A DNA stretch of 64,000 nucleotides from Providencia sp. R33 (GTDB lineage: Bacteria; Pseudomonadota; Gammaproteobacteria; Enterobacterales; Enterobacteriaceae). Location: assembly GCF_019343475.1 (NCBI RefSeq), contig NZ_CP072453.1:930001-994000 (forward strand). Direction: 5' to 3'. How positions within the stretch are numbered: the stretch's first letter is position 1; every line of letters starts with the position of its first letter. The notes beneath the pieces were generated by a model. That model was not told where the DNA came from and did no database searches. It saw only the letters and a list, made by a program, of their open reading frames with translations. The position numbers were made by a program, and so were the translations under genes. Shown here in pieces: positions 1-9,600 of this stretch.

Positions 1-2
1 TG

Positions 3-206
3 AAGAATTCCTTTCCTGAGACTCAAAATATCAATTCCCCCGTTATATTTTCTATATCTCCAGAAAGCTATACATTAAAAATTCATTTTAATGAGGGGGT
101 GAGCCCTGACATTAATGAAAAAATAAAGGACAAAATAAATAGGGATGGATTATCTGCGAAGGCAGATAAGCCAAACAATAGAATCAAATTAAGGTTTGAT
201 TTTTAA
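3..206 (+). CDS. C-terminal part of an unknown protein, cut by the left edge
   Basis: The frame beginning at base 3 is open to a TAA at 204-206 and gives the last 67 residues of a protein whose start lies outside the window. The tail is polar and charged, ends in NRIKLRFDF, and shows no membrane segment or signature I recognise. It reads toward the next gene, which is on the opposite strand. It is called real because the frame is open to the window edge and has a normal residue mix, but 67 residues are not enough to name a family. Confidence 0.5.
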   Translation, partial: KNSFPETQNINSPVIFSISPESYTLKIHFNEGVSPDINEKIKDKINRDGLSAKADKPNNRIKLRFDF

Positions 207-249
207 TAATGATAAAATAAATGGCAGTATGATTTTCTGCCATTTTGAC

Positions 250-723
250 TTAATCACCACCACCCCCATCACCACCCCCATCACCCCCACCTGAATCTGA
301 TGAAGAACAGTCTGAGCTTGAATTATCATTCGAACAAAAACTGCTACTTGTACGGTGGTTATCATTATTGGATGAATGGTCATAATAGGAGGGAGCATAG
401 TTTGAGTTGGAATGGCTGGCGTGTGCTTTCTGAGTTGTATCTTTCACATTTTTGCGAACTTCAAAAATTTGGCTTTTTCCCTTTGCCCAGCCAATAGTCA
501 CTAAGCTGGTGTTTTTTTTCACGCTAACATGCAGCATTTTTTCACAGAAAATATGCATTTTACCGAAGGATTTTATCTGAATATAACCGCTGTCTTTCTC
601 TGTGATGATAACGGGGTTTTGGCTGTGGATCACGTAGTTGTCACCGTGAACATCAACCGTGCGGATATGGGCTAACGGTTTAGGGTGAAGATTAAAAAGA
701 ACAAAAAATAGTCTATCAAACAT
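250..723 (-). CDS. Unknown 157-residue protein with Ser/Asp/Gly-rich tail
   Basis: I do not recognise this protein. The first ~100 residues look like an ordinary folded domain with alternating hydrophobic strands and no signal peptide. From about residue 105 it becomes low complexity, rich in Ser, Asn, His and Asp, and it ends in repeated GGGD units up to the stop. Two Cys lie in the Ser-rich part. No strong ribosome binding site precedes the ATG at 723. The glycine tail comes from a CACCCC-type repeat on the plus strand (257-290), which could change length by slippage. Confidence 0.5.
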   Translation of the reverse strand: MFDRLFFVLFNLHPKPLAHIRTVDVHGDNYVIHSQNPVIITEKDSGYIQIKSFGKMHIFCEKMLHVSVKKNTSLVTIGWAKGKSQIFEVRKNVKDTTQKAHASHSNSNYAPSYYDHSSNNDNHRTSSSFCSNDNSSSDCSSSDSGGGDGGGDGGGGD

Positions 724-875
724 AGCATTTATTATTTTAATGAATGAATTTTATAAGTTAATTGATTGGTGCTATTGCGCCAATCGTCTTTATCTGATTA
801 AACATTTATAGTAGTCAATTCGAATAATAAAACATCATTTAATGAAATTATTGCTATCAAGTTAGTGCGATGATA

Positions 876-894
876 TTAGCGTAAATAACGCTAA
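876..894. promoter_or_regulatory. Inverted repeat before the 83-residue gene
   Basis: TTAGCGT-AAATA-ACGCTAA is a perfect 7-base inverted repeat immediately before the AGAGG ribosome site of the gene at 909. It could be an operator, or a hairpin in the leader RNA. No regulator can be named. Confidence 0.35.
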
Positions 895-908
895 CCAGAG
901 GCACTAAT

Positions 909-1160
909 ATGAACTTCACGCGATGCAAAATATGGAAAAATGACTTAAAGATTTTAGGTAGCGCTTTAATTAACAATATTAAAAGCCTATTCGTAGGCAA
1001 AATTAAATGTTTATCTAATAATAACAAGCTATTTCCGCTGTCTGTTAAACACCCAAAAACACCACTGCCAATGCCAGAATCAAAATATGTCTATTACGGT
1101 GAAAGCGCACACAATAAAAATGTGATATTGCTAAGCTATACAAAGCTTCCTGTTAATTGA
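909..1160 (+). CDS. Unknown 83-residue small protein
   Basis: A short gene starting at ATG 909 with a well-placed AGAGG ribosome binding site at 897-901. The product is basic and polar, with no clear membrane span and no family I recognise. The ribosome site is the main reason to believe it. A perfect inverted repeat (876-894) ends 14 bases before the start and could act as an operator or an RNA hairpin near the ribosome site. The gene ends just before the terminator of the converging tctCBA operon. Confidence 0.45.
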   Translation: MNFTRCKIWKNDLKILGSALINNIKSLFVGKIKCLSNNNKLFPLSVKHPKTPLPMPESKYVYYGESAHNKNVILLSYTKLPVN

Positions 1161-1165
1161 TAAGT

Positions 1166-1195
1166 AAAAAAATGCCCCGAAAGCAACCTGGGGCA
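1166..1195 (-). terminator. Terminator of the tctCBA operon
   Basis: A 6-base stem (TGCCCC at 1173-1178 with GGGGCA at 1190-1195) is followed on the minus strand by a run of seven T (1166-1172). It lies about 30 bases after the tctA stop codon. Confidence 0.75.
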
Positions 1196-1227
1196 AAGTT
1201 TTACAGAGAAGGTACTCGCAGGGCGAG

Positions 1228-2736
1228 CTAAGAGAGAGCGTGTTGCTGTTTACGTTTGCGAATGCGTTTAATAATTGGTGGAAGTACCAGTACCAACACC
1301 GCAAGGACTAATAAGCTTTGCGAAATGGTACTGCTCCACAAGATATCGAAATTACCGTTACTGATAGATAGCGAACGGCGCAGGTTTTGCTCCAACATTT
1401 CGCCTAATACAAAACCTAAAATGAGTGGGGAAAGAGGGAAGTTCATTTTTCGTAAAATAAAGCCAAACACCCCAAGCCCCATCATCAATAGTAAGTCAAA
1501 TGTCGTACTGTGAACCGCATAGACGCCTACGGCTGAAACACATGCGATAGCAGGGACTAAAAACCACAGTGGTACCGTTAACATGCGGGTGAATAAGCCA
1601 ATTAATGGAATATTCATGATAAGCAACACTACGTTGGCAATCAGCAGGGCGGCGATCAATCCCCACACGATGTCCGGCTGCTCAGTGAACATTCCAGGCC
1701 CTGGTGTGATGTTATACAGGGTCAATGCCCCCATCATGACTGCGGTTGTTCCCGAACCCGGAACGCCAAGGGTCAACATGGGAATGAATGAACCACACGC
1801 GGAGGCGTTATTAGCCGCTTCTGGTGCTGCAACACCGCGCACATCACCGTTACCAAAATCACCTTTTTCACCACTGATTTTTTTCTCCGTCATGTAGGTG
1901 ATGGCGCTGGCAATTGTCGCGCCTGCCCCCGGTAATACCCCAACGAAGAAGCCAATAAATGACGAGCGCAGAGCTGGGCCTGCACAGGCTTTGGCTTCTT
2001 TGCGATTAAATAGCATGCGGCCTGTTTTACGAATTAAGCCTTGCCCTGTCGCCGTACTTTCTAACATCAGCAGAATTTCGCTGACGGAGAACAGACCAAT
2101 CACGACAACGATAAATTGCACACCATCCGATAAGTGCACGCTATCGAACGTAAAACGGTATTCACCAGAGTTGGCATCTACCCCAACAGTAGCAAGAGAC
2201 AACCCAATTAACGCTGCAAGCAGGGATTTAATGGGGTTTTGGCTCATCATGCTACCAAGGCAGGCGATAGCAAATACCATCAGTGCAAAGTATTCAGCGG
2301 GCCCAAAGGCGAGAGACCACTGGGCAAGTAACGGAGCGAACAAGATAATACCAACGATAGCGATGGTTGAACCAATGAAGGAACTTACCGCTGAAATTGA
2401 CAGCGCTACGCCACCTCGGCCTTGTTTTGCCATCGGGTAACCATCTAACGTCGTCATTATCGCGGCGGCATCACCGGGTACATTCAGTAAAATAGAGGAT
2501 ATCCGGCCGCCATATTCACAGCCTAAATAAACAGTGGCGAGTAAAATTAGTGCGGACTCGGCGGGCAGTTTTAAGGCAAAGGCGAGTGGCAGTAAAATCG
2601 CTACGCCATTAATGGGGCCTAACCCCGGTAACATGCCTACTACGGTGCCAATAAAGCAACCGATTAAGGCAATCAAGATATTTTGAGGAACAAGGGCGAC
2701 CTCAAAACCTTGCGATAGATACATCCAAGTTTCCAT
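1228..2736 (-). CDS. tctA: TctA, large membrane subunit of tripartite tricarboxylate transporter
   Basis: The 502-residue protein is the large integral membrane subunit of a TTT-family transporter, which imports citrate and related tricarboxylates using a periplasmic binding protein. It is strongly hydrophobic with about 12 membrane segments. It carries the Gly/Pro-rich TctA loops GMLPGLGPINGVAILLPLAF near residue 35 and GVLPGAGATIASAITYMTEK near residue 265. The length is normal for the family. AAGGAG lies 8 bases before the ATG. It is the last gene of tctC-tctB-tctA, 11 bases after tctB, and is followed by a terminator. Confidence 0.95.
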   Translation of the reverse strand: METWMYLSQGFEVALVPQNILIALIGCFIGTVVGMLPGLGPINGVAILLPLAFALKLPAESALILLATVYLGCEYGGRISSILLNVPGDAAAIMTTLDGYPMAKQGRGGVALSISAVSSFIGSTIAIVGIILFAPLLAQWSLAFGPAEYFALMVFAIACLGSMMSQNPIKSLLAALIGLSLATVGVDANSGEYRFTFDSVHLSDGVQFIVVVIGLFSVSEILLMLESTATGQGLIRKTGRMLFNRKEAKACAGPALRSSFIGFFVGVLPGAGATIASAITYMTEKKISGEKGDFGNGDVRGVAAPEAANNASACGSFIPMLTLGVPGSGTTAVMMGALTLYNITPGPGMFTEQPDIVWGLIAALLIANVVLLIMNIPLIGLFTRMLTVPLWFLVPAIACVSAVGVYAVHSTTFDLLLMMGLGVFGFILRKMNFPLSPLILGFVLGEMLEQNLRRSLSISNGNFDILWSSTISQSLLVLAVLVLVLPPIIKRIRKRKQQHALS

Positions 2737-2747
2737 GTTGTCGCTCC

Positions 2748-3179
2748 TTAACTCAGCAGGCTGCCAATGGGCAGAGTCACATCCAACAGCTTATCAAAGG
2801 CATAGAAGAGAAAGATGCCAAGGATAGGCCCCGAAATCACCGCGGCGATAGGGGTTGCGCCGAATAACAGCGCGACACTGATGGTCAATAAACTGGTGGC
2901 GATGGGAAAGCCCAACCACTCAAACGCCCATGCATAAATCACTAAGGATAAAATCAATAGTGCAAGGCGGCGTAGTACATAAGGTTTCGGCCACTCAACG
3001 GCTTCTTGCTTACCAAACAGCAGGGCAAGCGCACAAATCGCCATTAAGGAGAGTATGGCAACCGGAAAAGGGCGGGGGCCAAGTGGTTCATAAGAGAACT
3101 CACTTTGGATCCCCCAGCCGATATAAATTCCGATGACACACAATATCAGCCAGACTAGGGCAAATATGCGTTGGCTCAT
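2748..3179 (-). CDS. tctB: TctB, small membrane subunit of tricarboxylate transporter
   Basis: The 143-residue protein is hydrophobic with four predicted membrane segments, the usual form of the small TTT subunit. It is thought to work with TctA in the inner membrane. A GGAG motif lies about six bases before the ATG. It sits between tctC (11 bases upstream) and tctA (11 bases downstream), and this position supports the call more than its sequence does, since TctB proteins are poorly conserved. Confidence 0.9.
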   Translation of the reverse strand: MSQRIFALVWLILCVIGIYIGWGIQSEFSYEPLGPRPFPVAILSLMAICALALLFGKQEAVEWPKPYVLRRLALLILSLVIYAWAFEWLGFPIATSLLTISVALLFGATPIAAVISGPILGIFLFYAFDKLLDVTLPIGSLLS

Positions 3180-3190
3180 CGTCGACTCCG

Positions 3191-4165
3191 TTATTTGGCT
3201 AAACCAAATGCACGGGCTTGCTCACGATATTGCTCGATTTCTTTTTTCACATAGCTATCGAGCTCTTGCCCTGTTAAGTTGTATTCAAATAGCCCACGCA
3301 GCTCGCGTTGCTTCTTGAATTCGTCGGTTTGTTGCAGTTTTTGGAAGGCTTCAACCCATTGGTTGTAATCTGCATCAGAGACTTTTGGCCCCATATAAAA
3401 CCCGCGAATAATCGGCCAAACAATGTCATAGCCTTGTTCTTTTGCCGTTGGAATATCCGCTAAACCATCACCTAGGCGTTTGTCTGCATACACGGCAAGA
3501 ATGCGAATTTTCCCTTCATTGATATACGGGGTCATTTCGCTGATATCCCCTGATAACACTTGAATATGGTTACCTAACAATGCCGTTAAGGTTTCCCCGC
3601 CGCCTTCAAAGGCAACATAACGCATTTTGCGCGGGTCAATATCAATAGCTTTAGCGAGTAATGCAGTCTTCATCCAGTCTTGGCTACCAATAGAACCACC
3701 CGCACCGAAGACAATGCTATTGGGGTCTTTTTTAAAGGTATCCATCAAGTCTTTGAGGGATTTATACGGGGAGTCAGCACGTACCGCTATCATGCCGTAA
3801 TCGCTGCCCACACTGGCAAGCCAACGCACATCATTTTCGTTATAGCGGCCAAATTTCCCTTGGGCGAGGTTGAGTAAAGAACCGCCAGAAAAAGCGACAA
3901 TCGTCCCTGGTTCCGCAGGGCGCTGTGCCACGATGGCATTGTAGGCAACTGCACCAATTCCACCAGGCATGTAGGTCACTCGCATCGGTTTTTCAATTTC
4001 TTTGGTTTCCAGCATGGAAACTTGAACCAGCTTACAGGTTAAATCAAATCCACCCCCCGGTTTGGCAGGGGCGATACATTCAGTCCGCTCAGGGAGCGCA
4101 ACTGCGGAGTTTATACCAACTAAAAATATTGCTGTTGCTAAGGTGTTTAATGTGAACTTTTTCAT
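3191..4165 (-). CDS. tctC: TctC, periplasmic tricarboxylate-binding protein
   Basis: The 324-residue protein starts with a typical signal peptide (basic MKK, hydrophobic core, Ala-x-Ala ending near residue 23), so it should be exported. The mature start TECIAPAKPGGGFDLTCKLV matches the ligand-loop region of Bug/TctC solute receptors. Its role is to capture citrate-type acids and deliver them to TctAB. An AGGAAA site precedes the ATG. It is the first gene of the operon and diverges from tctD across a 300-base control region. Confidence 0.95.
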   Translation of the reverse strand: MKKFTLNTLATAIFLVGINSAVALPERTECIAPAKPGGGFDLTCKLVQVSMLETKEIEKPMRVTYMPGGIGAVAYNAIVAQRPAEPGTIVAFSGGSLLNLAQGKFGRYNENDVRWLASVGSDYGMIAVRADSPYKSLKDLMDTFKKDPNSIVFGAGGSIGSQDWMKTALLAKAIDIDPRKMRYVAFEGGGETLTALLGNHIQVLSGDISEMTPYINEGKIRILAVYADKRLGDGLADIPTAKEQGYDIVWPIIRGFYMGPKVSDADYNQWVEAFQKLQQTDEFKKQRELRGLFEYNLTGQELDSYVKKEIEQYREQARAFGLAK

Positions 4166-4290
4166 TCTTTATTTCCTTACTAAGCCAATAATTAGAGGAA
4201 CAAATTGTGGATTTCTTGTTGTATTTGCGAGCTCATGATTGGCCGAGGAAGCTTTCATTTACCTTTCATTAACAAATAATATTATTTTTA

Positions 4291-4306
4291 TGTGATATAT
4301 ATCAGA
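4291..4306. promoter_or_regulatory. CRP-like site between tctC and tctD
   Basis: TGTGA-TATATA-TCAGA matches the CRP consensus TGTGA-N6-TCACA at nine of ten fixed bases. It lies about 125 bases before tctC and 170 before tctD. Catabolite control of citrate uptake would make sense, but the transcription starts are not visible. Confidence 0.5.
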
Positions 4307-4333
4307 TTGTTTTATATTTTTACTTCTGAGTTA

Positions 4334-4357
4334 TGTTAATTTAATGTTAAATTAACA
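4334..4357. promoter_or_regulatory. 24-base palindrome between tctC and tctD, candidate TctD operator
   Basis: TGTTAATTTAA and TTAAATTAACA form a perfect 11-base inverted repeat with a 2-base spacer, and a further TGTTAA follows at 4359. It lies in the shared control region of tctCBA and tctDE, where an OmpR-type regulator such as TctD would be expected to bind. The link to TctD is inferred from position only. Confidence 0.45.
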
Positions 4358-4477
4358 CTGTTAACGCACTTGTAACGTCATAGTTGTGATGAATATAGTA
4401 AAAATGGCGACAATTGCTTTTCATTCATGATGGGTAATGCCAACGTATACCAATAAGTAATAATAACGAGTGTGCGT

Positions 4478-5146
4478 ATGCGAATTTTATTGGTTGAAGA
4501 TCATGATGAATTATCTTTGTGGCTACAAAAAGCGTTAACATCGTCAGGATTTGCTGTGGATGTTGCACCTGATGGAGCGATTGCGGACCAGTTGTTACAG
4601 ACCGAAAATTACACCGTAGTCGTTTTGGATGTATCACTTCCGCGAATGAGCGGGCTTGAAGTATTGGCGCAAATGCGAAAACGTCATCAAGAAACGCCCG
4701 TTTTATTGCTAACAGCGAATTCCGATGTAGCAGACCGTGTACAAGGGTTGAATGCAGGAGCGGATGATTACCTCACCAAACCGTTTGATATCGCGGAGTT
4801 AGAGGCACGAATTCGTGCACTTTTAAGGCGCAGCCAAGGGCAGGTGAATGAACCTCAACGCTTTGGTTCGCTGTGTTACCACGAAGAAGGCTACTTTTTA
4901 TTGTGCCAAGAGCCATTAGGGCTTACGCCAAGGGAATATTCAGTATTAAACACCTTATTCCATCGACGAGGGCGACCTGTTTCAAAAGCGCAATTATTTG
5001 AGCAGGTTTTTTCGTTGTCAGATGAAGCCAATTTACAAAGTATTGAATTATATGTGCACCGCGTGAGAAAAAAACTAGCGGGCTCAGACGTTAATATCAA
5101 TACGTTACGCGGATTGGGATACCGATTAGAGCAGTGTAGTGTATGA
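4478..5146 (+). CDS. tctD: TctD, response regulator for tricarboxylate uptake
   Basis: A 222-residue OmpR/PhoB-type response regulator. The receiver domain has acidic residues at 8-9, the phosphorylation Asp51 in VVVLDVSLPRMSG, Thr79 and Lys101. A winged-helix DNA-binding domain follows, ending in TLRGLGYRLE. The ATG at 4478 gives the MRILLVEDH start expected from E. coli TctD; an in-frame GTG lies two codons upstream at 4472. It overlaps tctE by ATGA. It presumably activates the divergent tctCBA operon when tricarboxylates are present, as described for Salmonella TctD. Confidence 0.93.
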   Translation: MRILLVEDHDELSLWLQKALTSSGFAVDVAPDGAIADQLLQTENYTVVVLDVSLPRMSGLEVLAQMRKRHQETPVLLLTANSDVADRVQGLNAGADDYLTKPFDIAELEARIRALLRRSQGQVNEPQRFGSLCYHEEGYFLLCQEPLGLTPREYSVLNTLFHRRGRPVSKAQLFEQVFSLSDEANLQSIELYVHRVRKKLAGSDVNINTLRGLGYRLEQCSV

Positions 5147-6573
5147 AATTAGTCTCTCATCCACGCTCTCTCTTTCATCAGTTGCTGCTCTTTTTCGGTA
5201 TCCCGCTCATTTTATTGGGCAGTGTTTCCGTGTATACCCACTATTACAGTGCAAAATATGCATCTAATTTGGCGTATGACCGCACGCTTCTTGCTTCTGC
5301 TCGCACGGTCGCGGAAAGGCTGCAAGTTACCGATGGCCACTTATCTGTCAATGTACCCTACGTGGTGCTTGATAGTTTTGAATTAAATAATAACGACAGA
5401 ATTTTTTACCAAGTTATCTCCCCTGATGGTGAAACTATTTCGGGTTATGATGACCTACCTCCTATCCCCCCTTATTGGATGCGCTCTCAACACTATACCG
5501 CTCTCGTTTATTTCTATGATGCGGAATATAAAGGTTTGCCTATTCGTATTGCGACATTTTTTCAGCCCATTAATGAAGGTGGGATTGCGGGAATGGTGGA
5601 AATTCGTGTGGCGGAAACTGTCTATTCACGACAAGACCTAGCCAATCAATTATTAATATCGGCATTAATGAGCCAAGGAACGGTGGTGTTTTTAACCTTG
5701 TTACTTGCCTATATTTTATTGAGCAAGCTTCTGACCCCATTGAAAAAACTATCAAACTTGATGCTAGGGCGCTCAGCGAATGATTTGACGCCATTGCCTA
5801 ACTTATTACCGTGGTCGGATTTATCACCGTTAATTGATGCGCTTAACCGTTATATATCGCGATTAAAACGCATGGTAAGGCGCCAAGAACGCTTTAGTGC
5901 GGATGCCTCTCATCAATTAAAAACACCATTAACTGTGTTAAAAACCCAAGTGTCCGTTGCCATTAATACTAAAGATGAAAGCCAGCGCCAACAAAGCTTA
6001 CAAGCGATCAATCAAACGCTGGATAACACCATTGTGCTGACGGATAGGCTTTTGCAATTATCCCGCTTAAAAGCTCATGAAAAATCGGCAGTTAGCCAAT
6101 ATAGGGCAATTAACTTAGTGGAGATTGTGCATCAAGCCTGTTTTACTCGACTCGGGCAGGCGGAAAGCCAGCGAATTGATTTGGGCTATGAAGGGCTTGA
6201 TACAGCTTGGATTAAAGGGGAACCTATTTTGTTGGCTGAGATGTGCGCCAATTTAATTGATAACGCGATTAAATATACCCCTGAAGGCGGGGTGGTGACT
6301 GTGCGAGTGGTGAATAATGAAAGCACTCAGCAACTTGTTTTAGAGGTTGAAGATTCTGGGCCTGGTATTCCTGATGCGAAAATTAGCCGCTCCATGGAGG
6401 CATTTACACGGTTAAATAATGCATTAGGGAAAGAGGGAGCAGGGCTTGGCTTAGCGCTGGTAAAAGATATTGCCAGTTACCATGACTCAGAGCCACAATT
6501 ATTGAAAAGTGAATCATTGGGTGGGTTGCTTGTACGCATTGCTTTTACCGCAAGTCATGCGCCAAATCGTTAA
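5143..6573 (+). CDS. tctE: TctE, sensor histidine kinase
   Basis: A 476-residue inner-membrane histidine kinase. Membrane segments near residues 12-32 and 170-195 flank a periplasmic sensor domain. The phospho-acceptor His257 lies in DASHQLKTPLT. The ATPase domain has an N box (NLIDNAIKYTPEGG near 370-383), a G1 box (DSGPGIP near 404) and a G2 box (GAGLGLALV near 432). It overlaps tctD by four bases, so the pair is co-translated. It should pass phosphate to Asp51 of TctD. A strong hairpin terminator follows the stop. Confidence 0.93.
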   Translation: MKLVSHPRSLFHQLLLFFGIPLILLGSVSVYTHYYSAKYASNLAYDRTLLASARTVAERLQVTDGHLSVNVPYVVLDSFELNNNDRIFYQVISPDGETISGYDDLPPIPPYWMRSQHYTALVYFYDAEYKGLPIRIATFFQPINEGGIAGMVEIRVAETVYSRQDLANQLLISALMSQGTVVFLTLLLAYILLSKLLTPLKKLSNLMLGRSANDLTPLPNLLPWSDLSPLIDALNRYISRLKRMVRRQERFSADASHQLKTPLTVLKTQVSVAINTKDESQRQQSLQAINQTLDNTIVLTDRLLQLSRLKAHEKSAVSQYRAINLVEIVHQACFTRLGQAESQRIDLGYEGLDTAWIKGEPILLAEMCANLIDNAIKYTPEGGVVTVRVVNNESTQQLVLEVEDSGPGIPDAKISRSMEAFTRLNNALGKEGAGLGLALVKDIASYHDSEPQLLKSESLGGLLVRIAFTASHAPNR

Positions 6574-6579
6574 AAAATA

Positions 6580-6613
6580 GGGCGCTATTAATTGAGCGCC
6601 CTTTGTTTCTACT
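6580..6613. terminator. Bidirectional terminator between tctE and the Sel1 gene
   Basis: GGGCGCT (6580-6586) pairs with AGCGCCC (6595-6601). The plus strand continues with TTTGTTT and the minus strand with a T run, so it can end both converging transcripts. Confidence 0.75.
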
Positions 6614-6615
6614 CT

Positions 6616-9600
6616 TTATTTTTTCAGTGCACTAAAATCCCATTTTTGTAAGGCATTGATGGAATCTTTGTCTTGGTATTTAGCCCCTAACTCAAGGTAA
6701 TCATGGGCTTTTTGCAGATCTTCTTTGCTCTTGGTACCAATCCAACCGTTGTAGTACATATAGGCAAGTTTGTATTTTGCCATGGCATGGTGAGCGCCTT
6801 GTTCTAAATCGGTCATATCATAGTATTTGGCTGCTCGGACGTAATCTTTTGGCATACCTTGGCCGAAGTAGAGCATATCTCCTGCTAAGTGTGCGGTATT
6901 ACTGTCATTTTGCTGAGCGCCTAAATCAAAGTAATACAGCGCTTTTGCAAAATCCTTTTCAAGTCCACGCTCGTTGTCTTTACGGTATAGGTTGCCCAAA
7001 ATGTTGTAGGCTCTTGGGTAGCCATTTTTCCCAGCAAGTTCATAGTAGTAAATCATTTTTTGCGTGTCTTCAGGGACCATTTCGCCTCGAGCGTAGTTGA
7101 TCCCTAACGAGAATGCGGCCATTTTATCGCCCGCTTCAGCTTTCACGCGTTTTGCTTCAATTTCTTCAGCAAATCGGCCATATTTTTGGAAGTTTTGCTC
7201 TTCTTTAAAGCGTTTATCAATTTCTTGCTTATCTTCCTCTGACAGCTTATTCATCAACTCAATCTTGTCAGTGTCTTTTTCCAACTTTAACGCGATGTAA
7301 TAAGCGTGTTTTGCATCATTTTTACGAGAGTAGGCATTATAGAGGCTACCAAGAGCGTATTTATCGTGATATTTCAAGGAAATTTCAAACCATTCGATGG
7401 CTTTATCGAGGTCTTGCTCAACACTACATTCACCTTCGAGATAGAGGTCGCCCATGGCACGAGATAAATCTTCAGGTTCTTGGATAAAGGTGCGATCGGT
7501 ATTTTTTTCGAATTTGCCTTTTTCCAACCACTCTTTCAGGTAGGTGCCTGCTTTATCCATATCCGTATTGCGGCTATTGGAACAGTAACGCCCTGGGGAA
7601 TTAATTTCATAGAGCATTTTGATTGCGCCCATATCCCCTTGCTTATAGGCCTGTTCCAGATACTCTAACGCTTTTTGTGGATCACTACTGGCGTAATAGT
7701 GATATAAACGTTTGAGGGCGTCAGGGCGGTTTTGGGCTTCACTTTCGAGTAACGCAAAGTATTTCTTATCATCTTTGCTACGATTAAGGTCATTCTTCTC
7801 GCTGCGAATACCGTTTTGATACAAGTTCGCTAAGGAATTAAATGCTTGTTTTGAAAGTTCGCTATCAGCGGATTTCATCCCCTCTTGCAGGTATTGGATA
7901 GCCGTGTTGTACTCGTCAGATTCAAAGAGAACACTACTATCATACAGGTAATCACCTGCGAGCTGCACTTTAGAGAACAGGTCACCCCTTGCCGTACCAT
8001 CAAGGTAATTTTGGCGCTTGGCTTGGCTACCTTCGGTCACGTTGTCTAGAGATGGGTAAACAGCGAGGTTACCGCCTGCAATGGCTTTTTTGTACCAAAG
8101 CTGCGCGGCGGAGGCGCGACCACGGGACTTATACCAATCCCCTAATTTTTCTGCGGCCGATGCATCGCCATTTTGTGCAGGAACGACGGCGGTATCATAC
8201 AGTTTAGTATATTCATCAACGCGGTTCGGGTTAGAATATTTTCTTAAGTAAACAATGGCTTCATCCCAGTTTGGCTCGACAACAAGCGTTTTTTTATCCG
8301 CTGAGAGCTCCCCTATATACAGCATTTCGCTATACAGAATAATGGCGTTATCGTTTCCTTCATCACTGGCCATTTTCAAGTATTTCTTGGCTTGCTGGCG
8401 GTCTTCTTTTACACCGTTACCATACAAATAGGCACGGCCAACCTTGTATTTTGCGGTTGCATTTTCATTTAGCGTTTTCATGCCAATATCAAAGTCATCC
8501 ATGTATTTGATATATTCATTTCCCCAACTACCTGATTTTAGATAGTATTCACGGGCTTTTTGGCGATTAGCTTCGACTAACGGACTACCATTTAAATATT
8601 GGTGAGCCAGTTCGCGGGTATAGTTTTTACTACCAAGGGCGGCGAGTTGGTCATAATAACCAATGATTTTGCTTTTGTTCGCGCTCAGAAGTTCGGTATT
8701 TTCATTATAATAGTCAATCAGCTCTTCAAGTGCCGTTTCATTATCCAGTTTGGCGCTTTTCGCTAAGTATTCCAGCCATTTTTGCTGATCGACTTTTTGC
8801 CCGTAATTTCCGAATTTATACGCATTGGCGAGGGTGCGAATCGCATCTGAGTCATTGTTTTTTGCATTGGCCTGAATGGTAATGAACGAGGCTCTCGCTT
8901 TTTCAATTTCTCTTTTACGTGATTTTAAAAAGCTGAAATCAGGGTCAGAGATTTTGTTGAAATACTCCATCGCGAGATCATAATTCGCATCTTCGCCATA
9001 ATCCCCTTTTTGGTAGATTTCACCCAGTTCATATAAGCAGCGATTACTGCCTAATGCTGCACAACGTTTATATTGAGGGATGATGTCATCGGGTGTTAAC
9101 CCTGAGATGGCTTGGAAGCGGTCTTTATAATAGGCCTTGTCATTGATGTAATTCACGCGGTCAAGGTTTTGCACAATGTATAACATTGCGGATGTACTGC
9201 CTAAATCTGCCGCGTTTAAAATGGTCTCGTAGTAAGGTTTGAGTTCGTCATTGGTTAGCGCGCTAACATTCTTTAAGTTTGTGAGTTGGGTTATGCCATA
9301 TTGATAAGTGATATCCGCGTCTGTACCAATCAGTGGCTCAATCAATTTTTGCGCTTCGGCGTTTTTCTCATTAGCCGCTAAGTGAACGAGTAATGTTTTG
9401 GTATCACTGCGATTTAAGCCTGTTTTAAATAAAACATCGTAGGCAATGGCCAGTTCTTCGGGGGTTAACTCGGATCTCGCACGAGGTGAGTCCAGTAAAT
9501 CTACGAGTATATTGGCGATGGTATTGGTTTCATTGGGCTGGTATTTAAGCAGGGCAGCCGCATAGTAAACACGTCCGTTATAATCGTATTTGCTTGCTTT

